This document shows positions 1 to 7,878 of a DNA stretch of 48,020 nucleotides, one piece after another. A program made the translations under genes and the position numbers. Numbering within the stretch: the stretch's first letter is position 1; every line of letters begins with the position of its first letter. The notes beneath the pieces were generated by a model. It searched no databases. It was not told the DNA's origin and saw only the letters and a list, made by a program, of their open reading frames with translations. The stretch spans positions 1-48,020 of the forward strand of contig NZ_JAGHRB010000022.1 in assembly GCF_017743995.1 (NCBI RefSeq), in the 5' to 3' direction. Source of the stretch: Ruegeria sp. R13_0. Its GTDB lineage: Bacteria; Pseudomonadota; Alphaproteobacteria; Rhodobacterales; Rhodobacteraceae.

Positions 1-1
1 C

Positions 2-73
2 AATATGATCCGCAAAGATCAATTCACGCCCGGACTCCGCCCGTTTCAGCAGTTTGTTCAACTGGCAGGCTAA
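2..73 (+). pseudogene. C-terminal tail of an IS6-family transposase, cut by the window edge
   Basis: The frame starting at base 2 reads 23 residues (NMIRKDQF... ending QLAG) to a TAA at 71-73. This resembles the Met-Ile-Arg-Lys-rich C-terminal ends of IS6-family DDE transposases. The call is supported by the IS6-like terminal inverted repeat 39 bases downstream. Only the tail is visible, so whether the full transposase is intact lies outside the window. It is on the same strand as the IS6 remnant near 24.6 kb. Confidence 0.5.
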
Positions 74-111
74 ACTGCCCACCAACCCCATTGATGCTCT
101 GCCATCCAATA

Positions 112-125
112 AGTTTGCGACAGAA
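112..125. repeat. Right terminal inverted repeat of an IS6-family element
   Basis: TTTGCGACAGAACC differs at three positions from the classical IS6/IS26 right end TTTGCAACAGTGCC. Its complement GGTTCTGTCGCAAA matches the left end at 24578-24591 at 12 of 14 positions. It marks where the element starting left of the window ends. The short reading frame that runs across it (54-245) is therefore unlikely to be a gene. Confidence 0.55.
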
Positions 126-343
126 CCTGAAAACACTCACTCACGGTTTAACCGCCATCGCAAAATAGCGTCAGGGTTAGTCAAAAGCATGACAAATACT
201 GGGAAGACTGAAGTCGGAGTTCCAGATTACGCTATGCAATGGTGAAATGCCTGTGATCCGCATTATTTTTAGCTCCCTTCCCCGATTATGCGCAAAATAA
301 CGACTTTATGAACCTTACTTTAGCCACACCACTAATTCGCCAT

Positions 344-374
344 CATACTCGATAAGTATCCCTTATCATGTATG
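344..374. repeat. Inverted repeat resembling a tyrosine-recombinase core site
   Basis: Two 13-base arms (344-356 CATACTCGATAAG and 362-374 CTTATCATGTATG) match in inverted orientation at 11 of 13 positions, with the inner six bases (GATAAG/CTTATC) perfect. They are separated by 5 bases. This is the architecture of a core recombination site or an operator. It lies immediately upstream of, and overlaps, the first possible start codon of the recombinase at 372. Function is inferred from position only. Confidence 0.4.
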
Positions 375-1466
375 TTGAGATTTGACCGGATTTGTCGCAG
401 AATGGCTGCTATGAAGCCCCCGTCCCCATACCTCCCCGCCGCCTCCCCTGCCCTCTCGGACACGGATCAGGAGGCGCTCACTGATCTTTATGTGCGCGGC
501 ACACCGGAAAACACGCTGCGAGCATATGAACGGGACCTGCTTTATGTCACTGCCTGGAAGTCCGCGCGGTTCGCAGCGACGCTGGACTGGCCGGAATCTG
601 AGGCCACCGCCCTCGCCTTCATTCTCGATCACGCCCGCAATCTGAATGACGCACCAGAAACGGATGTGGCCCGCGAAACCGCAGAAGCGCTGATTGCTCA
701 GGGGCTGCGCAAGTCCCTCGCCTGCCCGGCCCCGTCGACGCTGGACCGGCGCATCGCCTCCTGGCTGGCCTTTCATCGAATGAAGAACCTGACCAGCCCT
801 TTCGGCGCGCCGCAGGTGAAGCAGGCCCGTGCCAAGGCGCGCCGTGCCGCCGCCCGGCCCCCTGCCCCTAAATCGCAACACCCGATCACCCGGGATGTGC
901 TGGAACAACTGCTGGCCACCTGTCGGGGGTCCCGGCGGGATTGCCGCGACCGCGCCATCTTGATGCTGGGTTGGGCTTCTGGTGGTAGACGGCGCTCGGA
1001 GATCACCGGGTTGATGTTTGAAGACGTCTCGCTGAAGGAATTCGACGAGAAAGGCTTGGTCTGGGTCTCACTGCTGGAAACCAAAACGACAACCAAAGGT
1101 GAAACGCCGCGGCTGGTTCTGAAGAGCCGCGCTGCACAGGCGCTGTTCCATTGGATAGAGGTTGGACAGATAAAGAGCGGGCCACTGTTCAGACCAGTCT
1201 CAAAAGCGGATCGTGTGCTGAAACGCAAGCTGTCCCCGGATGCCATCTACCAGATCGTCAAACATCGCCTCCGGTTGGCAGGGTTGCCGGAGGACTTCGC
1301 CTCGCCGCACGGTTTGCGTTCTGGGTTCCTGACCCAAGCCGCACTGGACGGCGCTCCGATCCAGGCTGCCATGCGCCTGTCGCTGCACCGCTCCATGGCC
1401 CAGGCACAGAAATATTATGATGACGTCGATATCGCCGAAAACCCGGCAGCGGATCTACTGGGGTGA
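372..1466 (+). CDS. Tyrosine site-specific recombinase/integrase
   Basis: This 364-residue protein of the phage-integrase family breaks and rejoins DNA through a 3'-phosphotyrosine. The N-terminal SAM-like/core-binding region spans about residues 35-140 and the catalytic domain about 170-360. Visible catalytic elements are the Arg cluster GRRRSE (about 206-208), Lys in TTTKGE (about 242), His-Gly-Leu-Arg (313-316), His339 and a Tyr-Tyr pair (348-349). Starts at 402 or 411 are also possible, since no good ribosome-binding site precedes 372. Next to parAB and a plasmid initiator, the likely job is resolving plasmid multimers or moving the replicon. The partner DNA site may be the inverted repeat at 344-374. 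Family assignment is firm, role is inferred. Confidence 0.88.
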   Translation: MLRFDRICRRMAAMKPPSPYLPAASPALSDTDQEALTDLYVRGTPENTLRAYERDLLYVTAWKSARFAATLDWPESEATALAFILDHARNLNDAPETDVARETAEALIAQGLRKSLACPAPSTLDRRIASWLAFHRMKNLTSPFGAPQVKQARAKARRAAARPPAPKSQHPITRDVLEQLLATCRGSRRDCRDRAILMLGWASGGRRRSEITGLMFEDVSLKEFDEKGLVWVSLLETKTTTKGETPRLVLKSRAAQALFHWIEVGQIKSGPLFRPVSKADRVLKRKLSPDAIYQIVKHRLRLAGLPEDFASPHGLRSGFLTQAALDGAPIQAAMRLSLHRSMAQAQKYYDDVDIAENPAADLLG

Positions 1467-1485
1467 GCTGGCGCTAAACGAAGAA

Positions 1486-1509
1486 GGCGGTAACCCGTGG
1501 GTTACCGCC
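1486..1509. promoter_or_regulatory. parS-like palindrome 1
   Basis: Arms GGCGGTAACCC and GGGTTACCGCC (11 bases, perfect) flank a 2-base centre GT. The core GTAACCC-GT-GGGTTAC (1490-1505) recurs 30 bases away with only a changed centre. Sixteen-base palindromes next to parB are typical ParB centromere sites. It could also form a hairpin terminator between the convergent recombinase and parB genes, but no T-run follows. Confidence 0.55.
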
Positions 1510-1535
1510 ATTGAAATAAAGAAATCTGAGCATGG

Positions 1536-1551
1536 GTAACCCGCGGGTTAC
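1536..1551. promoter_or_regulatory. parS-like palindrome 2
   Basis: GTAACCCGCGGGTTAC is a perfect 16-base palindrome whose last base is the last base of the parB stop codon. It repeats the core of the palindrome at 1490-1505 except for the central dinucleotide. Two matched copies beside parAB support a centromere role more than chance does. Confidence 0.6.
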
Positions 1552-2603
1552 TACTCGTTCAAAACAGCTTCGAAAGCTTCAACCGCTCTCTGGAGCTTTG
1601 ACCTGTCAATCGAACTGAAGTCCTGACCAGACAATATCCTGCACTCTCCCTTTCGCGCAGTGACTTTTGAGCCGCCCACGTGGAACTCATACTTCACGCT
1701 CTCGGCTCTCTCACGTCGCTTGCCACTACCCGGTTCAGCATCAGTATCTGCCAAGAAGGCATCCAGTGCCTCGTTTTGCTCACCGGCTGTGGATGCGCGC
1801 ACCAACACATCTCTTAACCCAGCAGCTGAATCCGATGACGCTCGAAGTTTGCGCGCAACCTCAACGCCAAGGTTTCTGGAGACACTCTTTGGAAACGGCA
1901 AAGCACCCTCAAGTTCATTGAGCAGATAAACAAAGCTGCGAATGTAAGAGCGTTTCATCTTGTGTAGGGAGGAGTACAGCCTTCCGACCAAAGCTTCTGC
2001 ATCCCCTGCCCCCAACTCTGAATCTTTGGAAGCAAGAATTGCGACTTGCGCCATCTCAGCAAAAGTCAGGTCCTCCCGAACAACGTTCTCCTCGACCATG
2101 TCAATGTAGAGGTCGATGCGATCGCTATGGGATTCGGCAACTCGCGCTGTAACACTGGAAAACCGTTCATCACCGGTCTCCTCAAAAAGCTGCTTAAGAG
2201 CAGTAACTCGTCTCCAACCTTTTTTGAGCTGGAAGCGACCATCTGAATCCTTATAAAGTTCTATGGGCTCTTTTTGGCCGCGTTCCTGAATAGAAGCCTT
2301 GAGTTCATCCATCTCATCGGAACTTGCGACGGACGAAAGATCCAAACGATCTCTTGGCAGGTCTGTCGTATGAATTTCATTGATGCCGACCGCAACCAAA
2401 ACTCGCCCCTCATCACGAGCTTTGCGATACTCCTTTGCATCGGAGGCATTTTGCCGTCTCTGTTCGACACGGTTCTCAGTGCTTTCATTTAAGCTGTTTG
2501 CTGCTTCCCGTACTGCAGCCCCCATTGGACCCACTTCGCGGCGGCGTGTTTTCTTGAGGTCATCTTCATCAATCGGAGTGAAGCCAAATTTGTTACCGCT
2601 CAT
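1551..2603 (-). CDS. parB: ParB-family plasmid partition protein
   Basis: A 350-residue DNA-binding partition protein that should bind parS and stimulate the ParA ATPase. The N-terminal ParB/sulfiredoxin-like domain shows GQKEPIEL (about 109-116) and the KKGWRRVTAL box (about 127-136). A helix-turn-helix region follows (about 180-240, with EMAQVAILA), then a C-terminal region likely used for dimerisation. The start ATG overlaps the parA stop as ATGA, so the two are translated as a coupled operon. Two parS-like palindromes lie just past its stop. It resembles ParB/RepB proteins of roseobacter plasmids, and the paired initiator suggests a DnaA-like rather than a repABC replicon. Confidence 0.88.
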   Translation of the reverse strand: MSGNKFGFTPIDEDDLKKTRRREVGPMGAAVREAANSLNESTENRVEQRRQNASDAKEYRKARDEGRVLVAVGINEIHTTDLPRDRLDLSSVASSDEMDELKASIQERGQKEPIELYKDSDGRFQLKKGWRRVTALKQLFEETGDERFSSVTARVAESHSDRIDLYIDMVEENVVREDLTFAEMAQVAILASKDSELGAGDAEALVGRLYSSLHKMKRSYIRSFVYLLNELEGALPFPKSVSRNLGVEVARKLRASSDSAAGLRDVLVRASTAGEQNEALDAFLADTDAEPGSGKRRERAESVKYEFHVGGSKVTARKGECRILSGQDFSSIDRSKLQRAVEAFEAVLNE

Positions 2604-3910
2604 TCTACCCGCTCCTCAACTTTAGTACGCGCCTCCCAGGCCCGTAGGACGACATCCTTAAATTCGCTGTATGCATTATCAAAGGACTGACGCGCTCGCT
2701 TCCATGTGTCCCGAGTCATCTGTCTGTAGTCCTGCTCGTAAACAGACATCTGGAACCTACCAGATTGCTCGACCGCACGTGTCATTTCGATGGGATTTTG
2801 ACAGACATCGGCGCCGAAGACATTTTTGAAAGCATCCATCATCGCGACATGCAAAGAGTTGCTGGCCTCGAAGCGAGTCATGAGAACACGTATGTCATCG
2901 AACCTTTTAGGAAGCGTGATACCGGCATCCTGTGCAATACGTTCGAACCCGCTGGTTATGTCTTCCAAGGCATCGCCAAGCTGACCAAGATAACTCGTTG
3001 TGCTGTCATACTCCCAATAACCAGGACCAGACGGAATATAGAGGATGTCAGCAGCAAAGGCCGCATTCAAAGACTGGTATCCAATTGCCGGCGGGCAATC
3101 GAAAACAATCAAATCATATTGGTCGTCAGGCAACTCATCCAGATATCTTGCTACGCATCCAAAAAAACTCCATGCCTTATGAATGGACCTGTACTGAGCG
3201 GACGCAAATTCAACGAAGGCCGCGTTCGCACAGCTCGGGATGATGTCGATCGTCGACCATGAAGTTCTTTGAATGAAGTCTTGTACACGTTGTGCGCCAA
3301 TCGACTGAACATCTTCAGGCAATTCGTCGGCAGTAGGGTAGGGGCAATCTGCGGGATCATCATATTCGTCCGCGATCCGGTTCGCCTCACGGCAGAGATC
3401 GCGGCACATAATGCCCCAGACAGTATTCCACTCTCTAACTTCAGCCAGACCCATTGAATGCGTGAGTGTCGCCTGGGGGTCGAAATCCACCACCAGAACA
3501 CGGTAACCATCAAGCGCGGCCGCATTCGCCAAGTGCTGGGCAACGACGGTTTTGCCGACACCACCCTTAAAGTTCGAAACCGCTACTCTCATAGCTCGGC
3601 CTGCCGGCCTTTGAGGCAGGAGGCTTTTACCTCTAAATCTCAGGCGCCTTCTCAACTCATTTATCTCAGTCAGAGAAAACCATCTTTGCCGCCCATCATC
3701 TTCAGTCGCCCCTTGCGGAAGAGACGGGTCTTCGGCCAACTTCTTTCTCAAGGTGTCCGCCGGGACATCAAACATGAACTGGCTAATCTCCCAGATAGAG
3801 AATGGTCGAAGCACTTTCTCGTCAGCGGGCGAGAAAGTAGCGCGGCGGACGGCAGCCTGTTGAGCCAGGCTTCGTTCGTTCATAGCTTGAAGGTCGGTGT
3901 GGTCACGCAT
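2600..3910 (-). CDS. parA: ParA-family plasmid partition ATPase with N-terminal DNA-binding domain
   Basis: A 436-residue type Ia partition ATPase. About 100 N-terminal residues contain a helix-turn-helix-like region (FSIWEISQ... to SLTEINELRRRL, about 37-91), as in ParA proteins that repress their own operon. The deviant Walker A motif KGGVGKT is at 115-121 and the A' motif VDFDPQATLT at 141-150. A Walker B-like stretch IVFDCPP follows. It is first in the parAB operon and transcribed away from the initiator gene. The 373-base gap upstream carries GGTGAC repeats that could be its operator or the origin. The start at 3910 has no strong ribosome-binding site, and Met10 is a possible alternative. 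Confidence 0.9.
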   Translation of the reverse strand: MRDHTDLQAMNERSLAQQAAVRRATFSPADEKVLRPFSIWEISQFMFDVPADTLRKKLAEDPSLPQGATEDDGRQRWFSLTEINELRRRLRFRGKSLLPQRPAGRAMRVAVSNFKGGVGKTVVAQHLANAAALDGYRVLVVDFDPQATLTHSMGLAEVREWNTVWGIMCRDLCREANRIADEYDDPADCPYPTADELPEDVQSIGAQRVQDFIQRTSWSTIDIIPSCANAAFVEFASAQYRSIHKAWSFFGCVARYLDELPDDQYDLIVFDCPPAIGYQSLNAAFAADILYIPSGPGYWEYDSTTSYLGQLGDALEDITSGFERIAQDAGITLPKRFDDIRVLMTRFEASNSLHVAMMDAFKNVFGADVCQNPIEMTRAVEQSGRFQMSVYEQDYRQMTRDTWKRARQSFDNAYSEFKDVVLRAWEARTKVEERVE

Positions 3911-4049
3911 GATGCTGCTCTTGTTATATCACGATTGTCTTCTAATAACGCGATTTTGGAAAACTGCAAAACGTAAAGAATAGAATTTCCGCTTTTTCGG
4001 CTTCGACTCGGTAAAAACGGGAGGTATTTCAAAGGTGAAGCTATGTTTT

Positions 4050-4123
4050 GGTGACAGGCAGCGATCAATTACCAGATATATGGTGACACTAGACCTCCAA
4101 TAGGGTGACAGCCTAGTGTCACC
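4050..4123. promoter_or_regulatory. GGTGAC repeat region between parA and the initiator: operator or origin element
   Basis: GGTGACA occurs at 4050-4056, and GGTGACACTAG (4082-4092) is perfectly inverted as CTAGTGTCACC (4113-4123). A further GGGTGACA (4103-4110) lies between the arms. These repeats sit in the 3911-4283 gap between the divergent partition operon and the initiator gene, where iterons or a partition operator would be expected. The rest of the gap is A+T-rich and holds no convincing gene. Confidence 0.5.
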
Positions 4124-4283
4124 CATAACCTATTAACCGAATTTTCTTTTGATCTTGAAGAAAGAGGCGGCCATCCTGTTTTTCAAAGCCCGTTGACAAA
4201 CTACGGGATTTCATCACACTGAACCCAATTGATGGAATCGGTCGGCGAAACCGATCCGCTCGAGGCACAGTGGCAGTATCAAA

Positions 4284-4982
4284 ATGGAAATAAAACGATT
4301 TACAGGATATCAGGCCGGTTCTCAGAAGTACGATCTTTTGACTGCAATCTCTGTTGCGGGATTGAATGGCACACCCGGTTTTCAATGTTCGATGATGCGG
4401 CTCATTGCGCTGATAACGGCCCGATACAACTGGCGCACTGATGAGCTGACGGTCGGTCAAAAAGAAATGGCCCGCCTCTGGTCCGTGGACGAACGAACCG
4501 TCAAGCGAGAAATTAAACGGTTGACGGATTCTAATATACTTCTCCAGCTTAGGCCTGGGGTTAGAGGCCGCGTTGCAGCGTATCGACTCAACTACGCGGA
4601 AATTTACCGTCTGAGCGAACCGGTTTGGCAAAATGTTGGTTCAGATTTTGTATCGCGTATGGAGACACAAAGCCCAAAACCAACTGAAAAGGTTGTTCAT
4701 GTTCAGTTTGGCCAAGAAAGACCAGTGGCTATTGAACATGAGGGACAAGACCTTCAGGATCCATGGGGCAGGGCGCTTCGGCGCCTATCAGAATCTGAAG
4801 CATTATTGTTTGAAAGTTGGTATCGCGAACTCAAATTTGTTGAAACGCAAGATCAGACAATCACCTTGCGCGCACCCAGCAAGTTCATCGCACAGTACAT
4901 TCAGTCTCACCATTTGAAACCTTTACTTGGAGCGGTCCAGCTCGAGTTCGGGCGAATTCAGAAAGTGTGTCTGCTCGGCTAG
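4284..4982 (+). CDS. DnaA-like plasmid replication initiator
   Basis: A 232-residue protein that fits the DnaA-like replicases of Rhodobacterales plasmids. A winged-helix region is visible at about 52-105 (LTVGQKEMARLWSVDERTVK then KRLTDSNILLQLRP). The C-terminal 70 residues (WGRALRRLSESEALLFESWY... LRAPSKFIAQYI) resemble the DnaA N-terminal oligomerisation/helicase-loading fold, with no AAA+ ATPase domain. It is divergent from parAB, the arrangement expected for such replicons. The start is the first ATG in frame. A GAGG about 16 bases upstream is only a weak ribosome-binding site. A 170-residue reading frame on the other strand (4119-4631) is a shadow. Confidence 0.72.
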   Translation: MEIKRFTGYQAGSQKYDLLTAISVAGLNGTPGFQCSMMRLIALITARYNWRTDELTVGQKEMARLWSVDERTVKREIKRLTDSNILLQLRPGVRGRVAAYRLNYAEIYRLSEPVWQNVGSDFVSRMETQSPKPTEKVVHVQFGQERPVAIEHEGQDLQDPWGRALRRLSESEALLFESWYRELKFVETQDQTITLRAPSKFIAQYIQSHHLKPLLGAVQLEFGRIQKVCLLG

Positions 4983-5037
4983 CAATCCAGATTTGAAGGT
5001 CGCACGCTTTGCCTTAAGACCGCCGAACTAGCTGATT

Positions 5038-6045
5038 TCAACCGTTGAGTTTTGTCTCGAACCCCCCGATAGTTTTCAGAATGTCATCGAACATGGGGGT
5101 ATCCCCGATGATCATTTCTTGCATCCCCACATAGTCCCGGCGCAGCGCTGCTTTCAGCTCAGGGTTCGGAAGCAATCTTAGATATCCGGGCCTGGCATTC
5201 TCGTAGTTAGCCCAAGCCGCTTTGAAGAAGACGGACTTATGGTGTGCGACCTGATCCAGCAAGTCGATCTGTTCGATAGCGCGAGAATGGGACTCGTGTG
5301 TGATCAACTGAGCCATGTCGTAATAGTGGCGCGACATACGGTCAGCCAGAGGTTTGGTGATGTCCTGATGATATAGCATATGCAGGATCGTGGCTTTTTC
5401 CCAGAATGTGCGTTCAACACCCAAGACCTTCACATCGACGTCGCCCGCCCCCAAAAGGTTTGGAAAGGCCTGATGCACGTAAGGTGATATCCTGCGGGAC
5501 TCGGCTGGAAGGTGAACCCCACGAGCGCCAAATTCGAACCGCACCACCGGCTGAATGTACCCGCTGGCCGCGCTTGTCTTGGATGGGTAGGCGAAAAGCA
5601 GAGTTTGTGTATCACTAGGATCGACCGACAGGGAAAAGTTCTGATCCAGCACGGCGCTAAATTTGATCCGTGTTTCTCTCAGAAGCGGACCTGAGACCAC
5701 TTTGGTGGCCGTATCCTGAAGCTCTTGCAGCAGTTGCTTTTGCTTTTTGCCGGAAAGGGCAGGGTGTTCGGGGTCACGCTCGCCCTCGAACCCGAGCTGC
5801 GCCCGGTCGAGGGACAAATCCACGTCTTCTGAGAATCGATGGATGATGTCATAGGCCTTGGATAGCGATGTCCCGCCCTTGAAGATCATGTGAGCGCCAA
5901 AAGAGGGCAGAGCGAATAGATGTTTCAGTGACCAACAGACCCAGAAATCCTTCTCGACGATTGCTTTGGACAAACCAAGCTGTGCGGCCGATTCCTGAAA
6001 CGCCTCGTCACGGTTCTTTGGAGTATCGTTGGCAAACTGGTCCAC
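5038..6045 (-). CDS. abiEii: AbiEii/AbiGii-family nucleotidyltransferase toxin
   Basis: A 335-residue member of the type IV toxin family that transfers nucleotides to RNA targets. The nucleotidyltransferase signature is visible: GGTSLSK at 57-63 and SEDVDL at 72-77. The C-terminal ERTFWEKATILH motif, about residues 209-220, is typical of the family. It follows the DUF6088 antitoxin gene with only two bases between the stop and this start. Beside a plasmid replication module it probably stabilises the replicon and may give phage defence. It ends 55 bases from the convergent initiator gene. Confidence 0.88.
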   Translation of the reverse strand: MDQFANDTPKNRDEAFQESAAQLGLSKAIVEKDFWVCWSLKHLFALPSFGAHMIFKGGTSLSKAYDIIHRFSEDVDLSLDRAQLGFEGERDPEHPALSGKKQKQLLQELQDTATKVVSGPLLRETRIKFSAVLDQNFSLSVDPSDTQTLLFAYPSKTSAASGYIQPVVRFEFGARGVHLPAESRRISPYVHQAFPNLLGAGDVDVKVLGVERTFWEKATILHMLYHQDITKPLADRMSRHYYDMAQLITHESHSRAIEQIDLLDQVAHHKSVFFKAAWANYENARPGYLRLLPNPELKAALRRDYVGMQEMIIGDTPMFDDILKTIGGFETKLNG

Positions 6046-6047
6046 GA

Positions 6048-6644
6048 TCAGTTCCGCGCCACGATTTGCTGCACTACCGGGTGCATCCAGGCCGGTACAT
6101 ATCTACATTGTTTTGCGAGCAATGCGCGGTCCTTAATATCCAGATTGCGGGCCAGCGTGTCGACAACACGGCTATCCACCCGGTTTTTGCCAACATAGCG
6201 TAACGCCTGAAATACGGCGCCGGTTTTCTGGCCTGCACCAACTAGCGTTTTGGATGATGCATTTCGAAACTGGATGACTTGTCGACCAATTGTCTTGGTG
6301 CGGGTCGGGCCGTCGGTCATATAAGTCGGCTTGGACGGCACTTGGGTCGACAGCCCCAACTGGTTGGCTGCCATGGCAGGGGAGGGCTGTAGAACCTGAT
6401 TGTCTTTGCGTGCAATCGCTTTGGCAATGTCATAGGCTGACGGAGACAACAGCCCTAATCGGGCGCTCTTTCTCGGATAGTCATAAAGCCCACGCGTTAA
6501 CCGTCGGATCATCCCTTGATCCGCCAAACGCGACAATGCCTGATCCACGCTTGCGCGGGAGCCAATATCCAGAAAGTCGGTTGGCGCAAAGATTGCGCCC
6601 CGGCCTTTTCCGATGATGCGTTGTCTAATCGATGAGGTGATCAT
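6048..6644 (-). CDS. abiEi: AbiEi-like antitoxin / DUF6088 transcriptional regulator
   Basis: A 198-residue protein with an N-terminal winged-helix domain (about 10-60: DIGSRASVDQALSRLADQGM then IRRLTRGLYDYP). The rest is typical of DUF6088 AbiEi-like antitoxins (GPTRTKTIGRQVIQFRNAS). It is known in the family to repress its own operon and to neutralise the toxin. The start ATG (6642-6644) has AAGGAG seven to eight bases upstream. A perfect 9-base inverted repeat covers the predicted promoter directly upstream. Confidence 0.85.
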   Translation of the reverse strand: MITSSIRQRIIGKGRGAIFAPTDFLDIGSRASVDQALSRLADQGMIRRLTRGLYDYPRKSARLGLLSPSAYDIAKAIARKDNQVLQPSPAMAANQLGLSTQVPSKPTYMTDGPTRTKTIGRQVIQFRNASSKTLVGAGQKTGAVFQALRYVGKNRVDSRVVDTLARNLDIKDRALLAKQCRYVPAWMHPVVQQIVARN

Positions 6645-6656
6645 AGCTTTCTCCTT

Positions 6657-6690
6657 GTCAGAAAATATAGTACTTTTTTCTGACTTTCAA
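6657..6690 (-). promoter_or_regulatory. abiE promoter with overlapping operator
   Basis: On the minus strand TTGAAA (6685-6690) lies 17 bases from TATTTT (6662-6667), a good -35/-10 pair. A perfect inverted repeat GTCAGAAAA (6657-6665) / TTTTCTGAC (6676-6684) brackets the -10. That is where an autorepressing AbiEi antitoxin would bind. Confidence 0.55.
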
Positions 6691-6882
6691 GTTAGGGGAA
6701 TATCCGGGTGTTTTTGTAAGTTAGGCGGAAACCGGACCTTCTTTGCAGGCGCAAGCTAATCACATCAGAAAGGCGGAAGCAGACATTCGGTTTTCCCTGA
6801 ACTGGGGGAAACCTCTGCACTGCCGCAAGTCGGCTCCGAGCCCGAAGCAGACTCCAGTTCGTGACATCAGACGACCTCAGGT

Positions 6883-7782
6883 TCAGAGAATTGTCCGCGA
6901 GCCGAGATGGTCTGCAAGCTGATCAAAAACCAACCTGATCCTTCGCGCTGTTTGTAACTCAGAGTGTGTGGCCAACCAGATAGGAAATTTGAATGGCTCG
7001 CGTTCGGGCAGAACACGCTCCACACCGGGTGTAAGGGCCGCCACATCGTCTGACATAACACTAATGCCGAAACCTTGGCGCACAAGCTCCCATGACACTA
7101 TCCCGCTCTGCGATCCAATCCGAAAATTCTTGCGGGTTACTTCGATGTCAGCCGGATTGAGAAATCCAATCATCGTGTCAATATCGCCAAAGCCGACGAA
7201 ATCCAACTTAGCAAGTTCGTCTTCATTTCGTGGTCGCCCAACCTGTTCGAGGTATGAAGGGGCAGCGTAAAAATGTGCCGTCGCTTCTGCCACGAGCTTT
7301 GCAATCAGGTCCGGCTGTGTCGGGCGCACATGCCGAATTGCGATATCTGCCTCACGCCGCTGTATGTCTCGTATGTCATTTGCTGCGACAACGTCGATCT
7401 CAAGCCGCGGTGCCGCAAGCCTGATCTGTTTGAGAATAGGCGGTAGCTGATAGGCTGACATCACGTCGGACGCAGTGATCCTGACTTGCCCTTCAACTGC
7501 TTGTGACTGGCTTGTTGCGGTCAGAGAAATTCTGTTCGCGACATTTGCCATTTCACTGACATGCACCAAAAGCTCAGCACCGGCTGTTGTCAGATTAAGC
7601 GACTTGCCAACCCTTTCAAACAAGGTGACGCCAAGCGCCTGTTCCAGCGCGGCGACCTGACGACCGACGGTTGGCTGGGTCTGCTCAAGCACGCGCGCCG
7701 CGGCGGAAAACGAGCCTTCTTCTGCCGTTGCAAGAAAGGATCGAGCTTGGTTCCAATCGAAATTGATAGCCTTCCAATTCAT
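6883..7782 (-). CDS. LysR-family transcriptional regulator
   Basis: A 299-residue regulator with a winged helix-turn-helix at about 11-70 (ARSFLATAEEGSFSAAARVLEQTQPTVGRQ) and an effector-binding domain from about 95. It is divergent from the methyltransferase gene that starts 97 bases away, so it probably controls that gene and itself. A perfect 14-base palindrome, ATGCATTAATGCAT (7781-7794), overlaps its own start codon and could be an operator. The effector cannot be told from sequence. The 6691-6882 stretch downstream holds no gene. Confidence 0.88.
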   Translation of the reverse strand: MNWKAINFDWNQARSFLATAEEGSFSAAARVLEQTQPTVGRQVAALEQALGVTLFERVGKSLNLTTAGAELLVHVSEMANVANRISLTATSQSQAVEGQVRITASDVMSAYQLPPILKQIRLAAPRLEIDVVAANDIRDIQRREADIAIRHVRPTQPDLIAKLVAEATAHFYAAPSYLEQVGRPRNEDELAKLDFVGFGDIDTMIGFLNPADIEVTRKNFRIGSQSGIVSWELVRQGFGISVMSDDVAALTPGVERVLPEREPFKFPIWLATHSELQTARRIRLVFDQLADHLGSRTIL

Positions 7783-7878
7783 GCATTAATGCATAACAGT
7801 TCTGCAATATCTGGCAATTTAATAAATCGGCGTTTTAAGATATTGGCTGCGGTGACACCAAAGGAAAAGAGAAACGAT

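Noticed and set aside
54..245. 63-codon frame at the left end
   Set aside because: It crosses the end of the IS6-type element and its terminal repeat, matches no family I know and has no ribosome-binding site.
284..292. TTATGCGCA resembling one arm of a dif site
   Set aside because: The other arm is not present, so it is probably chance.
366..908. 180-codon frame opposite the recombinase
   Set aside because: Low-complexity Gly/Arg-rich product, fully inside the recombinase gene; a GC-frame shadow.
4193..4198. TTGACA as a -35 for the initiator gene
   Set aside because: No acceptable -10 at 16-18 bases was found.
4119..4631. 170-codon frame opposite the initiator and its upstream region
   Set aside because: It would cover the origin-like repeats and has no domain features; the plus-strand initiator is much better supported.
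7561..7878. 5' extension of the methyltransferase frame
   Set aside because: It lies inside the divergent LysR gene, and the translated extension has no homology-like features.
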